Assembly: GCF_014650775.1 (NCBI RefSeq)
Contig: NZ_BMVP01000006.1
Coordinates: 124,001-188,000 of the forward strand
Source of the DNA: Streptomyces cirratus
GTDB lineage: Bacteria; Actinomycetota; Actinomycetes; Streptomycetales; Streptomycetaceae
DNA: 64,000 nucleotides
Direction: 5' to 3'
Each line of letters starts with the position of its first letter. The first letter of the stretch is position 1. Of this stretch, positions 51,305-60,322 are shown one piece after another. Below the pieces are notes generated by a model. That model saw only the letters and a list, made by a program, of their open reading frames with translations. It ran no database searches and was not told the origin of the DNA. Position numbers and translations under genes: made by a program.

Positions 51305-54300
51305 TCAGCGTGCGTTGAAATACTTCGCTTCGGGGTGGTGAATGACGATGGCGTCGGTGGACTGCTCCGGATGGAGCTGGAACTCCTCCGAGAGGTGGAC
51401 GCCGATGCGCTCCGGCTGGAGCATGTCGGCGATCTTGGCCCGGTCCTCCAGGTCGGGGCAGGCGCCGTAGCCCAGCGAGAAGCGTGCGCCCCGGTACTTG
51501 AGGTCGAACATGTCCTCGACCTTGGCCGGGTCCTCGCCGCCGAAGCCGAGCTCGGCGCGGACACGGGCGTGCCAGTACTCGGCGAGGGCCTCGGCGAGCT
51601 GGACGGACAGGCCGTGCAGTTCCAGGTACTCGCGGTAGGAGTCGGACTCGAACAGCTTGGCGGTGGCCTCGCCGATCTTCGAGCCCACGGTGACCACCTG
51701 GAGGCCGACGACGTCGGTCTCCCCCGACTCCTCCGGGCGGAAGAAGTCGGCCAGGCACAGGCGCCGGCCGCGGCGCTGGCGCGGGAAGGTGAAGCGGGTC
51801 CGTTCGTTGCCCTGTTCGTCCAGGATGATCAGGTCGTCGCCCTTGGACACGCAGGGGAAGTAGCCGTAGACGACGGCCGCTTCGAGCAGGTTCTCGGTGT
51901 GCAGCTTCTCCAGGAGGCCGCGCAGCCGCGGACGGCCCTCGGACTCGACGAGCTCCTCGTACGTCGCTCCCCCGGCGCGGGCCTGCTTGAGGCCCCACTG
52001 GCCCTTGAACAGCGCGCCCTCGTCCAGCCAGGAGGCGTAGTCCTTGAGCGGGATGCCCTTGACGACGCGGGTGCCCCAGAACGGCGGGGTCGGGACCGGG
52101 TTGTCGACGGCCACGTCGGAACGGCCGCCCGGCTCCTCGGGCTCCTCCACCTGGATCAGCGGAGTGTCCCGCTTGGGGACGCGGCGCTGCTTGAGCGGGG
52201 GCAGTTCCGCGCCCGGGACGCCGCGCTTGACGGCGATGAGGGCGTCCATGAGGCGCAGGCCCTCGAAGGCGTCGCGGGCGTAGCGGACTTCGCCCTCGTA
52301 GATCTCGTGGAGGTCCTGTTCGACGTAGGCGCGGGTCAGGGCCGCGCCGCCGAGGATGACCGGGTAGTCGGCCGCCAGCTTGCGCTGGTTGAGCTCCTCC
52401 AGGTTCTCCTTCATGATCACGGTGGACTTGACGAGCAGGCCGGACATGCCGATCACGTCGGCCTTGTGTTCCTGCGCGGCTTCAAGGATCGCGGAGACGG
52501 GCTGCTTGATGCCGATGTTGACGACGTTGTAGCCGTTGTTGGTCAAGATGATGTCGACGAGGTTCTTGCCGATGTCGTGGACGTCGCCGCGGACGGTGGC
52601 GAGCACGATGGTGCCCTTGCCGTCGTCATCGGTCTTCTCCATGTGCGGTTCCAGGTACGCGACCGCAGTCTTCATCACCTCGGCCGACTGCAGGACGAAC
52701 GGCAGCTGCATCTGGCCGGAGCCGAACAGCTCGCCGACGACCTTCATGCCCTCCAGCAGGGTGTCGTTGACGATGTCCAGGGCCGGACGGGTTTGCAGGG
52801 CCTCGGCGAGGTCGTCCTCCAGGCCGTTCTTCTCCCCGTCGATGATGCGGCGCTGGAGCCGCTCGTCCAGGGGCAGCGCGAGGAGCTCCTCGGCGCGGCC
52901 GTCCTTCATCGACTTGGTGTTGACGCCCTCGAAGAGCGCCATCAGCTTCTGCAGCGGGTCGTAGTCCCCGTCGCGCCGGTCGTAGATCAGGTCCAGGGCG
53001 GTGGTGACCTGCTCCTCGTCGAAGCGGGCGATCGGCAGGATCTTCGAGGCGTGGACGATCGCCGAGTCCAGGCCGGCCTTGACGCACTCGTCGAGGAAGA
53101 CGGAGTTCAAAAGGACGCGGGCGGCCGGGTTGAGACCGAAGGAGATGTTGGACAGGCCCAGCGTGGTCTGCACGTCGGGGCGGCGCCGCTTGAGTTCGCG
53201 GATCGCCTCGATCGTCGCGATGCCGTCCTTGCGGGACTCCTCCTGACCCGTGCAGATGGTGAAGGTGAGGGTGTCGATGAGGATGTCCGACTCGTTGATC
53301 CCCCAGTTGCCGGTCAGGTCCTCGATCAGCCGCTCGGCGATCGCCACCTTGTGCTCGACGGTGCGGGCCTGGCCCTCCTCGTCGATGGTCAGCGCGATCA
53401 GCGCCGCGCCGTGCTCGCGCGCCAGGGCGGTCACCTTCGCGAACCGGGACTCGGGGCCGTCCCCGTCCTCGTAGTTCACCGAGTTGATGACCGCGCGGCC
53501 GCCCAGCTTCTCCAGACCCGCCTGGATCACGGGAACCTCGGTGGAGTCCAGCACGATCGGCAGCGTCGACGCCGTGGCGAAGCGGCCGGCCAGCTCCTTC
53601 ATGTCGGCGACGCCGTCGCGGCCCACGTAGTCCACGCACAGGTCGAGCATGTGCGCGCCTTCACGGATCTGGTCGCGGGCCATCTCCACGCAGTCGTCCC
53701 AGCGGGCCTCCAGCATCGCCTCGCGGAACTTCTTGGAGCCGTTGGCGTTCGTCCGCTCGCCGATCGCCATGTACGAGGTGTCCTGGCGGAACGGCACGGT
53801 CTGGTACAGCGAGGACGCGCCCGGCTCGGGCTGCGGCCGCCGCTCGGCCGGGGCCAGGCCGCGCACCCGCTCCACGACCTGGCGCAGGTGCTCGGGGGTG
53901 GTGCCGCAGCAGCCGCCGACCAGCGACAGGCCGTACTCGCGGACGAAGGTCTCCTGCGCGTCGGCGAGCTCGGGGGCCGTCAGCGGGTAGTGCGCCCCGT
54001 TCTTGCCCAGCACCGGCAGGCCCGCGTTGGGCATGCAGGACAGCGGGATCCGCGCGTTGCGGGCCAGGTAGCGCAGGTGCTCGCTCATCTCGGCCGGGCC
54101 CGTCGCGCAGTTCAGGCCGATCATGTCGATGCCGAGCGGCTCCAGCGCCGTCAGCGCCGCACCGATCTCCGAACCCAGCAGCATCGTGCCGGTCGTCTCG
54201 ACGGTGACCGAGCAGATCACGGGCACGGACACGCCGAGCGCCTCCATCGCGCGCCGCGCACCGATGATCGAGGACTTGGTCTGCAGGAGGTCCTGGGTCG

Positions 54301-54817
54301 TCTCCACCAGCAGGGCGTCCGCGCCTCCGGCGAGCAGGCCCTCGGCGTTGGTCTGGTAGGCGTCGCGGATCGTCGCGTAGTCGATGTGGCCCAGCGTCGG
54401 CAGCTTGGTGCCCGGCCCCATGGAACCCAGCACCCAGCGCTGCTGCCCCGTCTTCGCCGTGTACTCGTCCGCCACCTCGCGGGCGATGCGGGCGCCGGAC
54501 TCCGACAGTTCGAAGTTGCGGCCGGCGATGTCGTACTCGGCCAGGGCCGCGAAGTTCGCGCCGAAGGTGTTGGTCTCCACGCAGTCCACGCCGACGGAGA
54601 AGTACGCCTCGTGGACGGAGCGCACGATGTCGGGGCGCGTCACGTTCAGGACCTCGTTGCAGCCTTCCAGCTGCTGGAAGTCCTCCATCGTCGGATCCTG
54701 CGCCTGGAGCATGGTCCCCATGGCTCCGTCGGCGACGACCACCCGGGTCGCGAGCGCCTCTCGGAGGGCATCGGCCCGTGTCTGGGTATCTGCGGGCGGG
54801 TTCGGCAACGAGGCCAT
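51305..54817 (-). CDS. metH: cobalamin-dependent methionine synthase MetH
   Basis: MetH transfers a methyl group from methyltetrahydrofolate to homocysteine through methylcobalamin, making methionine. This 1170-residue protein has the four modules in order. The homocysteine domain (about 1-330) has zinc ligands Cys237, Cys303 and Cys304 (GLNCATG and GGCCGTTPEH). The folate domain (about 345-620) has INSVNYEDGDG and SNISFGLNPAARVLLNSVFLDE. The cobalamin domain has DVHDIGKN, where His gives the lower axial ligand, and IGMSGLLVKSTV. The C-terminal AdoMet reactivation domain has the motif YRGARFSLGYGACPDLEDRAKI. It is divergent from gylR. No B12 riboswitch is evident upstream. Confidence 0.97.
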   Translation of the reverse strand: MASLPNPPADTQTRADALREALATRVVVADGAMGTMLQAQDPTMEDFQQLEGCNEVLNVTRPDIVRSVHEAYFSVGVDCVETNTFGANFAALAEYDIAGRNFELSESGARIAREVADEYTAKTGQQRWVLGSMGPGTKLPTLGHIDYATIRDAYQTNAEGLLAGGADALLVETTQDLLQTKSSIIGARRAMEALGVSVPVICSVTVETTGTMLLGSEIGAALTALEPLGIDMIGLNCATGPAEMSEHLRYLARNARIPLSCMPNAGLPVLGKNGAHYPLTAPELADAQETFVREYGLSLVGGCCGTTPEHLRQVVERVRGLAPAERRPQPEPGASSLYQTVPFRQDTSYMAIGERTNANGSKKFREAMLEARWDDCVEMARDQIREGAHMLDLCVDYVGRDGVADMKELAGRFATASTLPIVLDSTEVPVIQAGLEKLGGRAVINSVNYEDGDGPESRFAKVTALAREHGAALIALTIDEEGQARTVEHKVAIAERLIEDLTGNWGINESDILIDTLTFTICTGQEESRKDGIATIEAIRELKRRRPDVQTTLGLSNISFGLNPAARVLLNSVFLDECVKAGLDSAIVHASKILPIARFDEEQVTTALDLIYDRRDGDYDPLQKLMALFEGVNTKSMKDGRAEELLALPLDERLQRRIIDGEKNGLEDDLAEALQTRPALDIVNDTLLEGMKVVGELFGSGQMQLPFVLQSAEVMKTAVAYLEPHMEKTDDDGKGTIVLATVRGDVHDIGKNLVDIILTNNGYNVVNIGIKQPVSAILEAAQEHKADVIGMSGLLVKSTVIMKENLEELNQRKLAADYPVILGGAALTRAYVEQDLHEIYEGEVRYARDAFEGLRLMDALIAVKRGVPGAELPPLKQRRVPKRDTPLIQVEEPEEPGGRSDVAVDNPVPTPPFWGTRVVKGIPLKDYASWLDEGALFKGQWGLKQARAGGATYEELVESEGRPRLRGLLEKLHTENLLEAAVVYGYFPCVSKGDDLIILDEQGNERTRFTFPRQRRGRRLCLADFFRPEESGETDVVGLQVVTVGSKIGEATAKLFESDSYREYLELHGLSVQLAEALAEYWHARVRAELGFGGEDPAKVEDMFDLKYRGARFSLGYGACPDLEDRAKIADMLQPERIGVHLSEEFQLHPEQSTDAIVIHHPEAKYFNAR

Positions 54818-55039
54818 GGTCAAGCTCCCTGGGGTGCGACGGCTGTCGGCTTTGCGCCCTCGCTGTGTCAAGGGCGCACGCGGCCAGGGTAACCGCGCGC
54901 ACCGGGACCCGGTGGGGTTGTCCCACGTGGCGGACTGCATTCTTTGGCCTGACTCCAGCACGGCTCCAGCCGGCCGTCCGGCACGCGGGTGTCACCAAGC
55001 GTTCCCCGGGCATGCACAAGGTCGACATCGGCCGATAGT

Positions 55040-55056
55040 GTTCAGCATTGTCGAAC
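55040..55056. promoter_or_regulatory. GylR-type operator at gylR
   Basis: GTTCAGCATTGTCGAAC is a 17-nt quasi-palindrome 22 bp before the gylR ATG. A near-identical 17-mer (15 of 17 positions) occurs upstream of glpF. The shared core GCATTGTCGAAC suggests binding of the GylR repressor at both promoters. Confidence 0.65.
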
Positions 55057-55078
55057 TAGGTCAGCAGGAGGCTGCACG

Positions 55079-55846
55079 ATGGCACGGAACATCCAGTCGC
55101 TCGAACGAGCCGCTGCGATGCTGCGGCTCCTGGCGGGCGGCGAGCGCCGGCTGGGCCTGTCGGACGTGGCCGGTGCGCTGGGGCTCGCCAAGGGGACGGC
55201 GCACGGCATCCTGCGCACCCTCCAGGCCGAGGGTTTCGTGGAGCAGGACCCGGCCTCCGGGCGCTACCAGCTCGGCGCGGAGCTGCTGCGCCTGGGCAAC
55301 AGCTACCTGGACGTGCACGAGCTGCGGGCCCGGGCGCTGGTGTGGACGGACGACCTGGCGCGGGCGAGCGGCGAGAGCGTGTACGTGGGCGTGCTCCACA
55401 AGAGCGGGGTGCTGATCATGCACCACGTGTTCCGCCCGGACGACAGCCGGCAAGTGCTGGAGGTGGGCGCCATGCAGCCGCTGCACTCCACGGCCCTGGG
55501 CAAGGTGCTGTCGGCGTACGACCCGGTGGCGCACACGCAGGCGGTCGAGGTGGAGCGGGAGGCGTTCACGCCCCGTACGGTCACCGACGCGGCCGGCTTC
55601 GAGGAGGTCCTGGACCTGACCCGGGCGCGCGGCTGGGCCTGCGACGTGGAGGAGACCTGGGAAGGCATCGCCTCGGTGGCCGCCCCCATCCACGACCGGC
55701 GCAAGATGCCGGTCGGCGCGGTGGCGGTCGCGGGAGCCGTGGAGCGGGTCTGCGGGGAGTCCGCAGAGCCCCGGGCGAGCCTGGTCGCCTCGGTACGGGA
55801 CTGCGCGCGGTCGGTTTCGCGCGACCTCGGCGCAGGCCGGTTCTGA
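55079..55846 (+). CDS. gylR: IclR-family glycerol-operon repressor GylR
   Basis: GylR represses the Streptomyces glycerol operon and is released by glycerol 3-phosphate. This 255-residue protein has an IclR winged helix-turn-helix (about 1-62, with LGLSDVAGALGLAKGTAHGILRTLQ) and a GAF-like effector domain. The latter includes VYVGVLHKSGVLIMHHVFRPDDSRQVLEVG, HSTALGKVLSAYDP, the family Cys in GWACDVEETWEGIASVAAPI and VGAVAVAGAVERVC. ATG 55079 has AGGAGG upstream. It is divergent from metH, and its operator-like 17-mer also appears at glpF. The classic gylR-gylCABX order (here gylR-glpF-glpK-glpD) is kept. Confidence 0.95.
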   Translation: MARNIQSLERAAAMLRLLAGGERRLGLSDVAGALGLAKGTAHGILRTLQAEGFVEQDPASGRYQLGAELLRLGNSYLDVHELRARALVWTDDLARASGESVYVGVLHKSGVLIMHHVFRPDDSRQVLEVGAMQPLHSTALGKVLSAYDPVAHTQAVEVEREAFTPRTVTDAAGFEEVLDLTRARGWACDVEETWEGIASVAAPIHDRRKMPVGAVAVAGAVERVCGESAEPRASLVASVRDCARSVSRDLGAGRF

Positions 55847-55865
55847 CCTTGCTTTGATGCGTCCA

Positions 55866-55882
55866 GGGGCCGCTCAAGCCCC
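55866..55882 (+). terminator. weak hairpin after gylR
   Basis: GGGGC pairs with GCCCC (5 bp, 7-nt loop) about 20 nt past the gylR stop, and a run of six T occurs about 20 nt later. It is a weak terminator. The rest of the 318-bp gap is the glpF control region. Confidence 0.35.
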
Positions 55883-56019
55883 CACATGGCCGCATTATGT
55901 CTTTTTTCGCCCAGCGGTTGGCTGGTTTTGGTGGATCGAACCGGCTGGTAACGATCCGGATCTGTGACCTGCCGGACCCTTGACGCAATCTTCACCCGGG
56001 CGGAAAACTGCCGTTCATC

Positions 56020-56036
56020 GGTCGGCATTGTCGAAC
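56020..56036. promoter_or_regulatory. GylR-type operator at glpF
   Basis: GGTCGGCATTGTCGAAC matches the gylR-promoter 17-mer at 15 of 17 positions, and a further GTTCATCGG lies just before it. It sits 129 bp upstream of the glpF GTG, so it would allow GylR to block the glpFKD operon. Confidence 0.65.
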
Positions 56037-56164
56037 ACCTACCGGCAATACGCGTTAGGGTATGGCGAGGCCAAGGACCGGTGCAGCACTCACCGAGTGC
56101 GGTGGGCCACCGGAGGGACCCGGTGGTCCGCCCACCCCCTGGACGTAAGACAAAGGAGTCGCGG

Positions 56165-56947
56165 GTGTCCAGCTCCGACATCTTCATCGGCGAGACCATC
56201 GGTACCGCCCTGCTCACGCTGCTCGGCGGTGGCGTCTGCGCCGCCGTCACGCTCAAGAGCTCCAAGGCCCGCAACGCGGGATGGCTCGCGATCACCTTCG
56301 GCTGGGGTTTCGCCGTCCTGATCGCCGCGTACGTGTCCGCGCCCCTGTCCGGCGCGCACCTCAACCCGGCGGTCACCCTCGGCATAGCCGTCAAGACCGG
56401 CGAGTGGGGCGACGTGCCGGTCTACCTCGCCGGCCAGCTGCTCGGCGCCATGCTCGGCGCGGTCCTGATGTGGGCCACCTACTACGGACAGTTCCGGGCG
56501 CACCTGGCGGACCCGGAGCACATCCGTGACGCCAAGCTCGGCCCCGAGGACCCGCACCCGCACGACGTGGCCGGCCCGGTGCTGGGGATCTTCTCCACCG
56601 GCCCCGAGATCCGCAACGTCGTCCAGAACCTGATCACCGAGATCATCGGCACCGCCGTCCTGGTCCTGGCCATCTTGACCCAGGGCCTCCAGGACGACGG
56701 CAAGGGCCTCGGCGTCATCGGCGTCCTGATCACCTCCTTCGTGGTCGTCGGCATCGGCCTCTCCCTCGGCGGCCCGACCGGCTACGCCATCAACCCGGTG
56801 CGCGACCTCGGTCCCCGCATCGTGCACGCCCTGCTGCCGCTGCCCAACAAGGGCGGCTCGGACTGGGGATACTCCTGGATCCCGGTCGTCGGCCCGCTCG
56901 TCGGTGCCGCCGTCGCCGGTGGTCTGTACAACATCGCGTTCGTCTGA
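56165..56947 (+). CDS. glpF: glycerol uptake facilitator GlpF
   Basis: GlpF is an aquaglyceroporin that lets glycerol diffuse in. This 260-residue protein has six membrane helices and the two half-helix motifs. The first is Asn67-Pro-Ala in SGAHLNPAVTLG. The second is Asn210-Pro-Val, with Val in place of the usual Ala, followed by selectivity-filter Arg213 in GYAINPVRDLGPR. GTG 56165 has AAAGGAG upstream at good spacing, and the long in-frame upstream extension is rejected. It heads glpF-glpK-glpD, 74 bp before glpK, under GylR-type control. The NPV change should not abolish function but may alter the pore. Confidence 0.94.
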   Translation: MSSSDIFIGETIGTALLTLLGGGVCAAVTLKSSKARNAGWLAITFGWGFAVLIAAYVSAPLSGAHLNPAVTLGIAVKTGEWGDVPVYLAGQLLGAMLGAVLMWATYYGQFRAHLADPEHIRDAKLGPEDPHPHDVAGPVLGIFSTGPEIRNVVQNLITEIIGTAVLVLAILTQGLQDDGKGLGVIGVLITSFVVVGIGLSLGGPTGYAINPVRDLGPRIVHALLPLPNKGGSDWGYSWIPVVGPLVGAAVAGGLYNIAFV

Positions 56948-57021
56948 TCAGCATCGGCACGTATCGCAAGATCCGCACCGCCCCCTGATTCCGCCAACCA
57001 GAGCCGCCAGGAGCAGCCACC

Positions 57022-58548
57022 ATGACCAGCAGCACCGGCCCCTTCATCGCCGCGATCGACCAGGGCACCACCTCCTCCCGCTGCATCGTCTTCGACCGCG
57101 ACGGCCGCATCGTCGCCGTCGACCAGAAGGAGCACGAGCAGATCTTCCCGAAGCCGGGCTGGGTCGAGCACGACGCCGCCGAGATCTGGGCCAACGTCCA
57201 GGAGGTCGTCGCCGGCGCCATCGCCAAGGCGGAGATCACGGCCGCCGACGTCAAGGCCGTCGGCATCACCAACCAGCGCGAGACCACGCTCCTGTGGGAC
57301 AAGAACACCGGCGAGCCGGTGCACAACGCGTTGGTCTGGCAGGACACCCGCACCGACGTCCTGTGCAAGGAGCTCGGCCGCAACGTCGGCCAGGACCGCT
57401 TCCGCCGCGAGACGGGCCTTCCGCTCGCCTCGTACTTCGCCGGTCCCAAGGTCCGCTGGCTGCTCGACAACGTCGAGGGCCTGCGCGAGCGCGCCGAGGC
57501 CGGCGACATCCTCTTCGGCACCATGGACTCCTGGGTCATCTGGAACCTGACCGGCGGGGCCCAGGGCGGCGTGCACGTCACCGACGTCACGAACGCCTCG
57601 CGCACCATGCTGATGAACCTCCACACGCTGGAGTGGGACGAGCGCATCGCGGAGTCCATGGAGGTCCCCCTCAACGTCCTCCCCGAGATCCGCTCCTCCG
57701 CCGAGGTCTACGGCCACGTCAAGGAAGGCGTGCTCGCCGGCGTGCCGGTCGCCTCGGCGCTCGGTGACCAGCAGGCCGCCCTCTTCGGCCAGACCTGCTT
57801 CTCCGAGGGCGAGGCGAAGTCCACGTACGGCACCGGCACGTTCATGCTGATGAACACCGGTGACAAGATCATCAACTCGTACAGCGGCCTGCTGACCACC
57901 GTCGGCTACCAGATCGGCGAGGACAAGCCGGTCTACGCCCTCGAAGGCTCCATCGCCGTCACCGGCTCGCTCGTCCAGTGGATGCGCGACCAGATGGGCC
58001 TGATCAAGTCGGCCGCCGAGATCGAGACGCTGGCCTCCTCCGTCGAGGACAACGGCGGCGCCTACTTCGTGCCCGCCTTCTCCGGCCTGTTCGCCCCGTA
58101 CTGGCGCTCCGACGCCCGCGGTGTGATCGCCGGCCTCACCCGGTACGTCACCAAGGCGCACATCGCCCGTGCCGTGCTGGAGGCCACCGCCTGGCAGACC
58201 CGCGAGATCACCGACGCCATGACCAAGGACTCGGGCGTCGAGCTCGCCGCCCTCAAGGTCGACGGCGGCATGACCTCCAACAACCTGCTGATGCAGACCC
58301 TCTCGGACTTCCTGGACGCCCCCGTGGTGCGCCCGATGGTCGCCGAGACCACCTGCCTCGGCGCCGCCTACGCCGCCGGCCTGGCCGTCGGCTTCTGGCC
58401 CGACACCGACGCCCTGCGCGCCAACTGGCGCCGTGCGGCGGAGTGGACCCCGCGGATGCCCGCCGAGCAGCGGGACCGCGAGTACAAGAACTGGCTCAAG
58501 GCCGTCGAGCGGTCCATGGGCTGGATCGACGACGAAGACGCCAGCTGA
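57022..58548 (+). CDS. glpK: glycerol kinase GlpK
   Basis: GlpK phosphorylates glycerol to glycerol 3-phosphate, trapping it and producing the GylR inducer. This 508-residue FGGY-family kinase has the phosphate-binding IDQGTTSSRCIVFDRDG, the glycerol-site words NQRETTLLWDKNTGEPVHNALVWQDTRT and TMDSWVIWNLTGG. The FGGY signature region YGTGTFMLMNTG is followed by KVDGGMTSNNLLMQTLSDFL and ETTCLGAAYAAGLAVGFW. ATG 57022 has a CAGGAGC site. It sits 74 bp after glpF and 39 bp before glpD, in one operon. Length and motifs match typical GlpK. Confidence 0.97.
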   Translation: MTSSTGPFIAAIDQGTTSSRCIVFDRDGRIVAVDQKEHEQIFPKPGWVEHDAAEIWANVQEVVAGAIAKAEITAADVKAVGITNQRETTLLWDKNTGEPVHNALVWQDTRTDVLCKELGRNVGQDRFRRETGLPLASYFAGPKVRWLLDNVEGLRERAEAGDILFGTMDSWVIWNLTGGAQGGVHVTDVTNASRTMLMNLHTLEWDERIAESMEVPLNVLPEIRSSAEVYGHVKEGVLAGVPVASALGDQQAALFGQTCFSEGEAKSTYGTGTFMLMNTGDKIINSYSGLLTTVGYQIGEDKPVYALEGSIAVTGSLVQWMRDQMGLIKSAAEIETLASSVEDNGGAYFVPAFSGLFAPYWRSDARGVIAGLTRYVTKAHIARAVLEATAWQTREITDAMTKDSGVELAALKVDGGMTSNNLLMQTLSDFLDAPVVRPMVAETTCLGAAYAAGLAVGFWPDTDALRANWRRAAEWTPRMPAEQRDREYKNWLKAVERSMGWIDDEDAS

Positions 58549-58587
58549 CCGCATTCAGCTGAGTCAATCGACGAGGAGCTAAGAGAT

Positions 58588-60195
58588 ATGAGCACCCTGC
58601 AGAGCGTTCCCGCACTGGGTTCGCACCCGACCGCCGGCTCCAACGCGAGCCGCGCCGAGACCCGTGAGCAGCTGGCGAAGGCCACGTACGACCTGCTGGT
58701 CATCGGCGGTGGAATCCTGGGCACGTCCGTGGCCTGGCACGCCGCGCAGTCGGGTCTGCGGGTTGCCATGGTGGACGCCGGCGACTTCGCCGGCGCCACC
58801 TCCTCGGCCTCCTCCAAGCTGGTCCACGGCGGTCTGCGCTACCTGCAGACCGGCGCGGTCAAGCTGGTCGCGGAGAACCACCACGAGCGCCGGGTACTGG
58901 CCAAGGACGTGGCCCCGCACCTGGTCAACCCGCTCACCTTCTACCTGCCGGTCTACAAGGGCGGCCCGGTCGGCGCCGCGAAGCTGGGCGCGGGCGTCTT
59001 CGCGTACTCGGCCCTGTCGGCCTTCGGTGACGGCATCGGCAAGGTGATATCGCCGGCCCGCGCCGTCGCCGACAACCCCGGTCTCAAGACCGACAACCTC
59101 AAGGCCGTCGCGGTCTACTACGACCACCAGATGAACGACTCCCGCGTCGCCGTGATGACGGTCCGCGCGGCCGTCGAGTCGGGCGCGGTCGTCCTGAACC
59201 ACGCCGAGGTCACGGGCCTGCGCATGACGCGCGGCCGGGTCAGCGGCGCCGAGCTCAAGGACCGCCTGGACGGCACCGAGTTCGGGGTCGACGCACGCGT
59301 CGTGCTCAACGCCACCGGCCCGTGGGTGGACCACCTGCGGCGCATGGAAGACAAGCACGCGATGCCGTCGATCCGCCTGTCCAAGGGCGCGCACATCGTG
59401 ATGAAGCGCAAGTCGCCGTGGAAGGCCGCCATGGCCACCCCGATCGACAAGTACCGCATCACCTTCGCCCTTCCGTGGGAGGACCAGCTCCTGCTCGGCA
59501 CGACCGACGAGGCCTACGAGGGCGACCCCGCGGACGTGCGCGCCACCGAGTCCGACATCAGCCAGATCCTCGACGAGGCGGCCTTCTCGGTGAAGGACGC
59601 GGACCTGGACCGCTCGCTGATGACGTACGCCTTCGCGGGCCTTCGGGTGCTGCCCGGCGGACCCGGCGGCGTCGAGAAGGCCAAGCGCGAGACGGTGGTC
59701 TCCGAGGGCGCCGGCGGCATGCTGTCGGTGGCCGGCGGCAAGTGGACCACGTACCGCCACATCGGCCGCGTGGTGATGGACAAGCTGGCGAAGCTGCCCG
59801 GCAGCCCGCTGACCGAGGACATGGAGCCGGTGAAGTCGCTGGTGCGCCGCGTCCCGCTGCCCGGTGTCGCCAACCCCAACGCGGTCGCGCACCGGCTGCT
59901 CGTGGACCGGGAGCCCGGCACGCGGATGGACCCGCTGACCGCCCGGCACCTGGCCTCGCACTACGGCTCGCTGGCCTTCGACATCGCCCGTCTGGCGAAC
60001 GAGGACCCGGCGCTGGCCGAGCGCATCCACCCCGACGGGCCGGAGATCTGGGCACAGGTCGCGTACGCCCGTGACAACGAGTGGGCCGAGACGGTCGACG
60101 ACGTGCTGCGCCGCCGTACGACGGTGACCGTCCGCGGCCTGGACAGCGCCGAGGTCCGCAGCCGCGTCGAGGAGATGCTGGGCCGCAAGCCGTAG
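58588..60195 (+). CDS. glpD: glycerol-3-phosphate dehydrogenase GlpD
   Basis: GlpD is the FAD-dependent, membrane-associated enzyme that oxidises glycerol 3-phosphate to dihydroxyacetone phosphate and passes electrons to quinone. This 535-residue protein has the FAD-binding strand YDLLVIGGGILGTSVAWHAAQSG. The conserved GDFAGATSSASSKLVHGGLRYLQTG loop, LNATGPWVDHLR and the substrate region GLRVLPGG follow. The C-terminal DAO_C domain starts around GSPLTEDMEPVKSLVRR. ATG 58588 has a GAGGAGCTAAG site. It ends the operon, followed closely by a strong terminator. It functions with glpF and glpK to use glycerol as carbon source. Confidence 0.97.
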   Translation: MSTLQSVPALGSHPTAGSNASRAETREQLAKATYDLLVIGGGILGTSVAWHAAQSGLRVAMVDAGDFAGATSSASSKLVHGGLRYLQTGAVKLVAENHHERRVLAKDVAPHLVNPLTFYLPVYKGGPVGAAKLGAGVFAYSALSAFGDGIGKVISPARAVADNPGLKTDNLKAVAVYYDHQMNDSRVAVMTVRAAVESGAVVLNHAEVTGLRMTRGRVSGAELKDRLDGTEFGVDARVVLNATGPWVDHLRRMEDKHAMPSIRLSKGAHIVMKRKSPWKAAMATPIDKYRITFALPWEDQLLLGTTDEAYEGDPADVRATESDISQILDEAAFSVKDADLDRSLMTYAFAGLRVLPGGPGGVEKAKRETVVSEGAGGMLSVAGGKWTTYRHIGRVVMDKLAKLPGSPLTEDMEPVKSLVRRVPLPGVANPNAVAHRLLVDREPGTRMDPLTARHLASHYGSLAFDIARLANEDPALAERIHPDGPEIWAQVAYARDNEWAETVDDVLRRRTTVTVRGLDSAEVRSRVEEMLGRKP

Positions 60196-60214
60196 CCGTC
60201 ACGGCGGTGGGGAA

Positions 60215-60244
60215 GAGGGGCGGTTCCGAGGGGAACCGCCCCTC
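60215..60244 (+). terminator. 13-bp hairpin terminator of the glpFKD operon
   Basis: A perfect 13-bp stem (60215-60227 with 60232-60244) with a GAGG tetraloop begins 20 nt past the glpD stop. Confidence 0.8.
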
Positions 60245-60322
60245 CGTCGTGGGCTGTGGCTGGTGTCCCCTCAAGGCTTAGGCTGGCCCACGTACACAAG
60301 GGAACTTCGGAAGGAGACCTGG

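Noticed and set aside
51275..54892. Plus-strand 1205-residue frame opposite metH
   Set aside because: Same shadow effect. MetH has all four canonical modules on the other strand.
54818..55078. Possible cobalamin or SAH riboswitch upstream of metH
   Set aside because: No B12-box-like GCCACTG element or SAH-type core could be found in the minus-strand leader.
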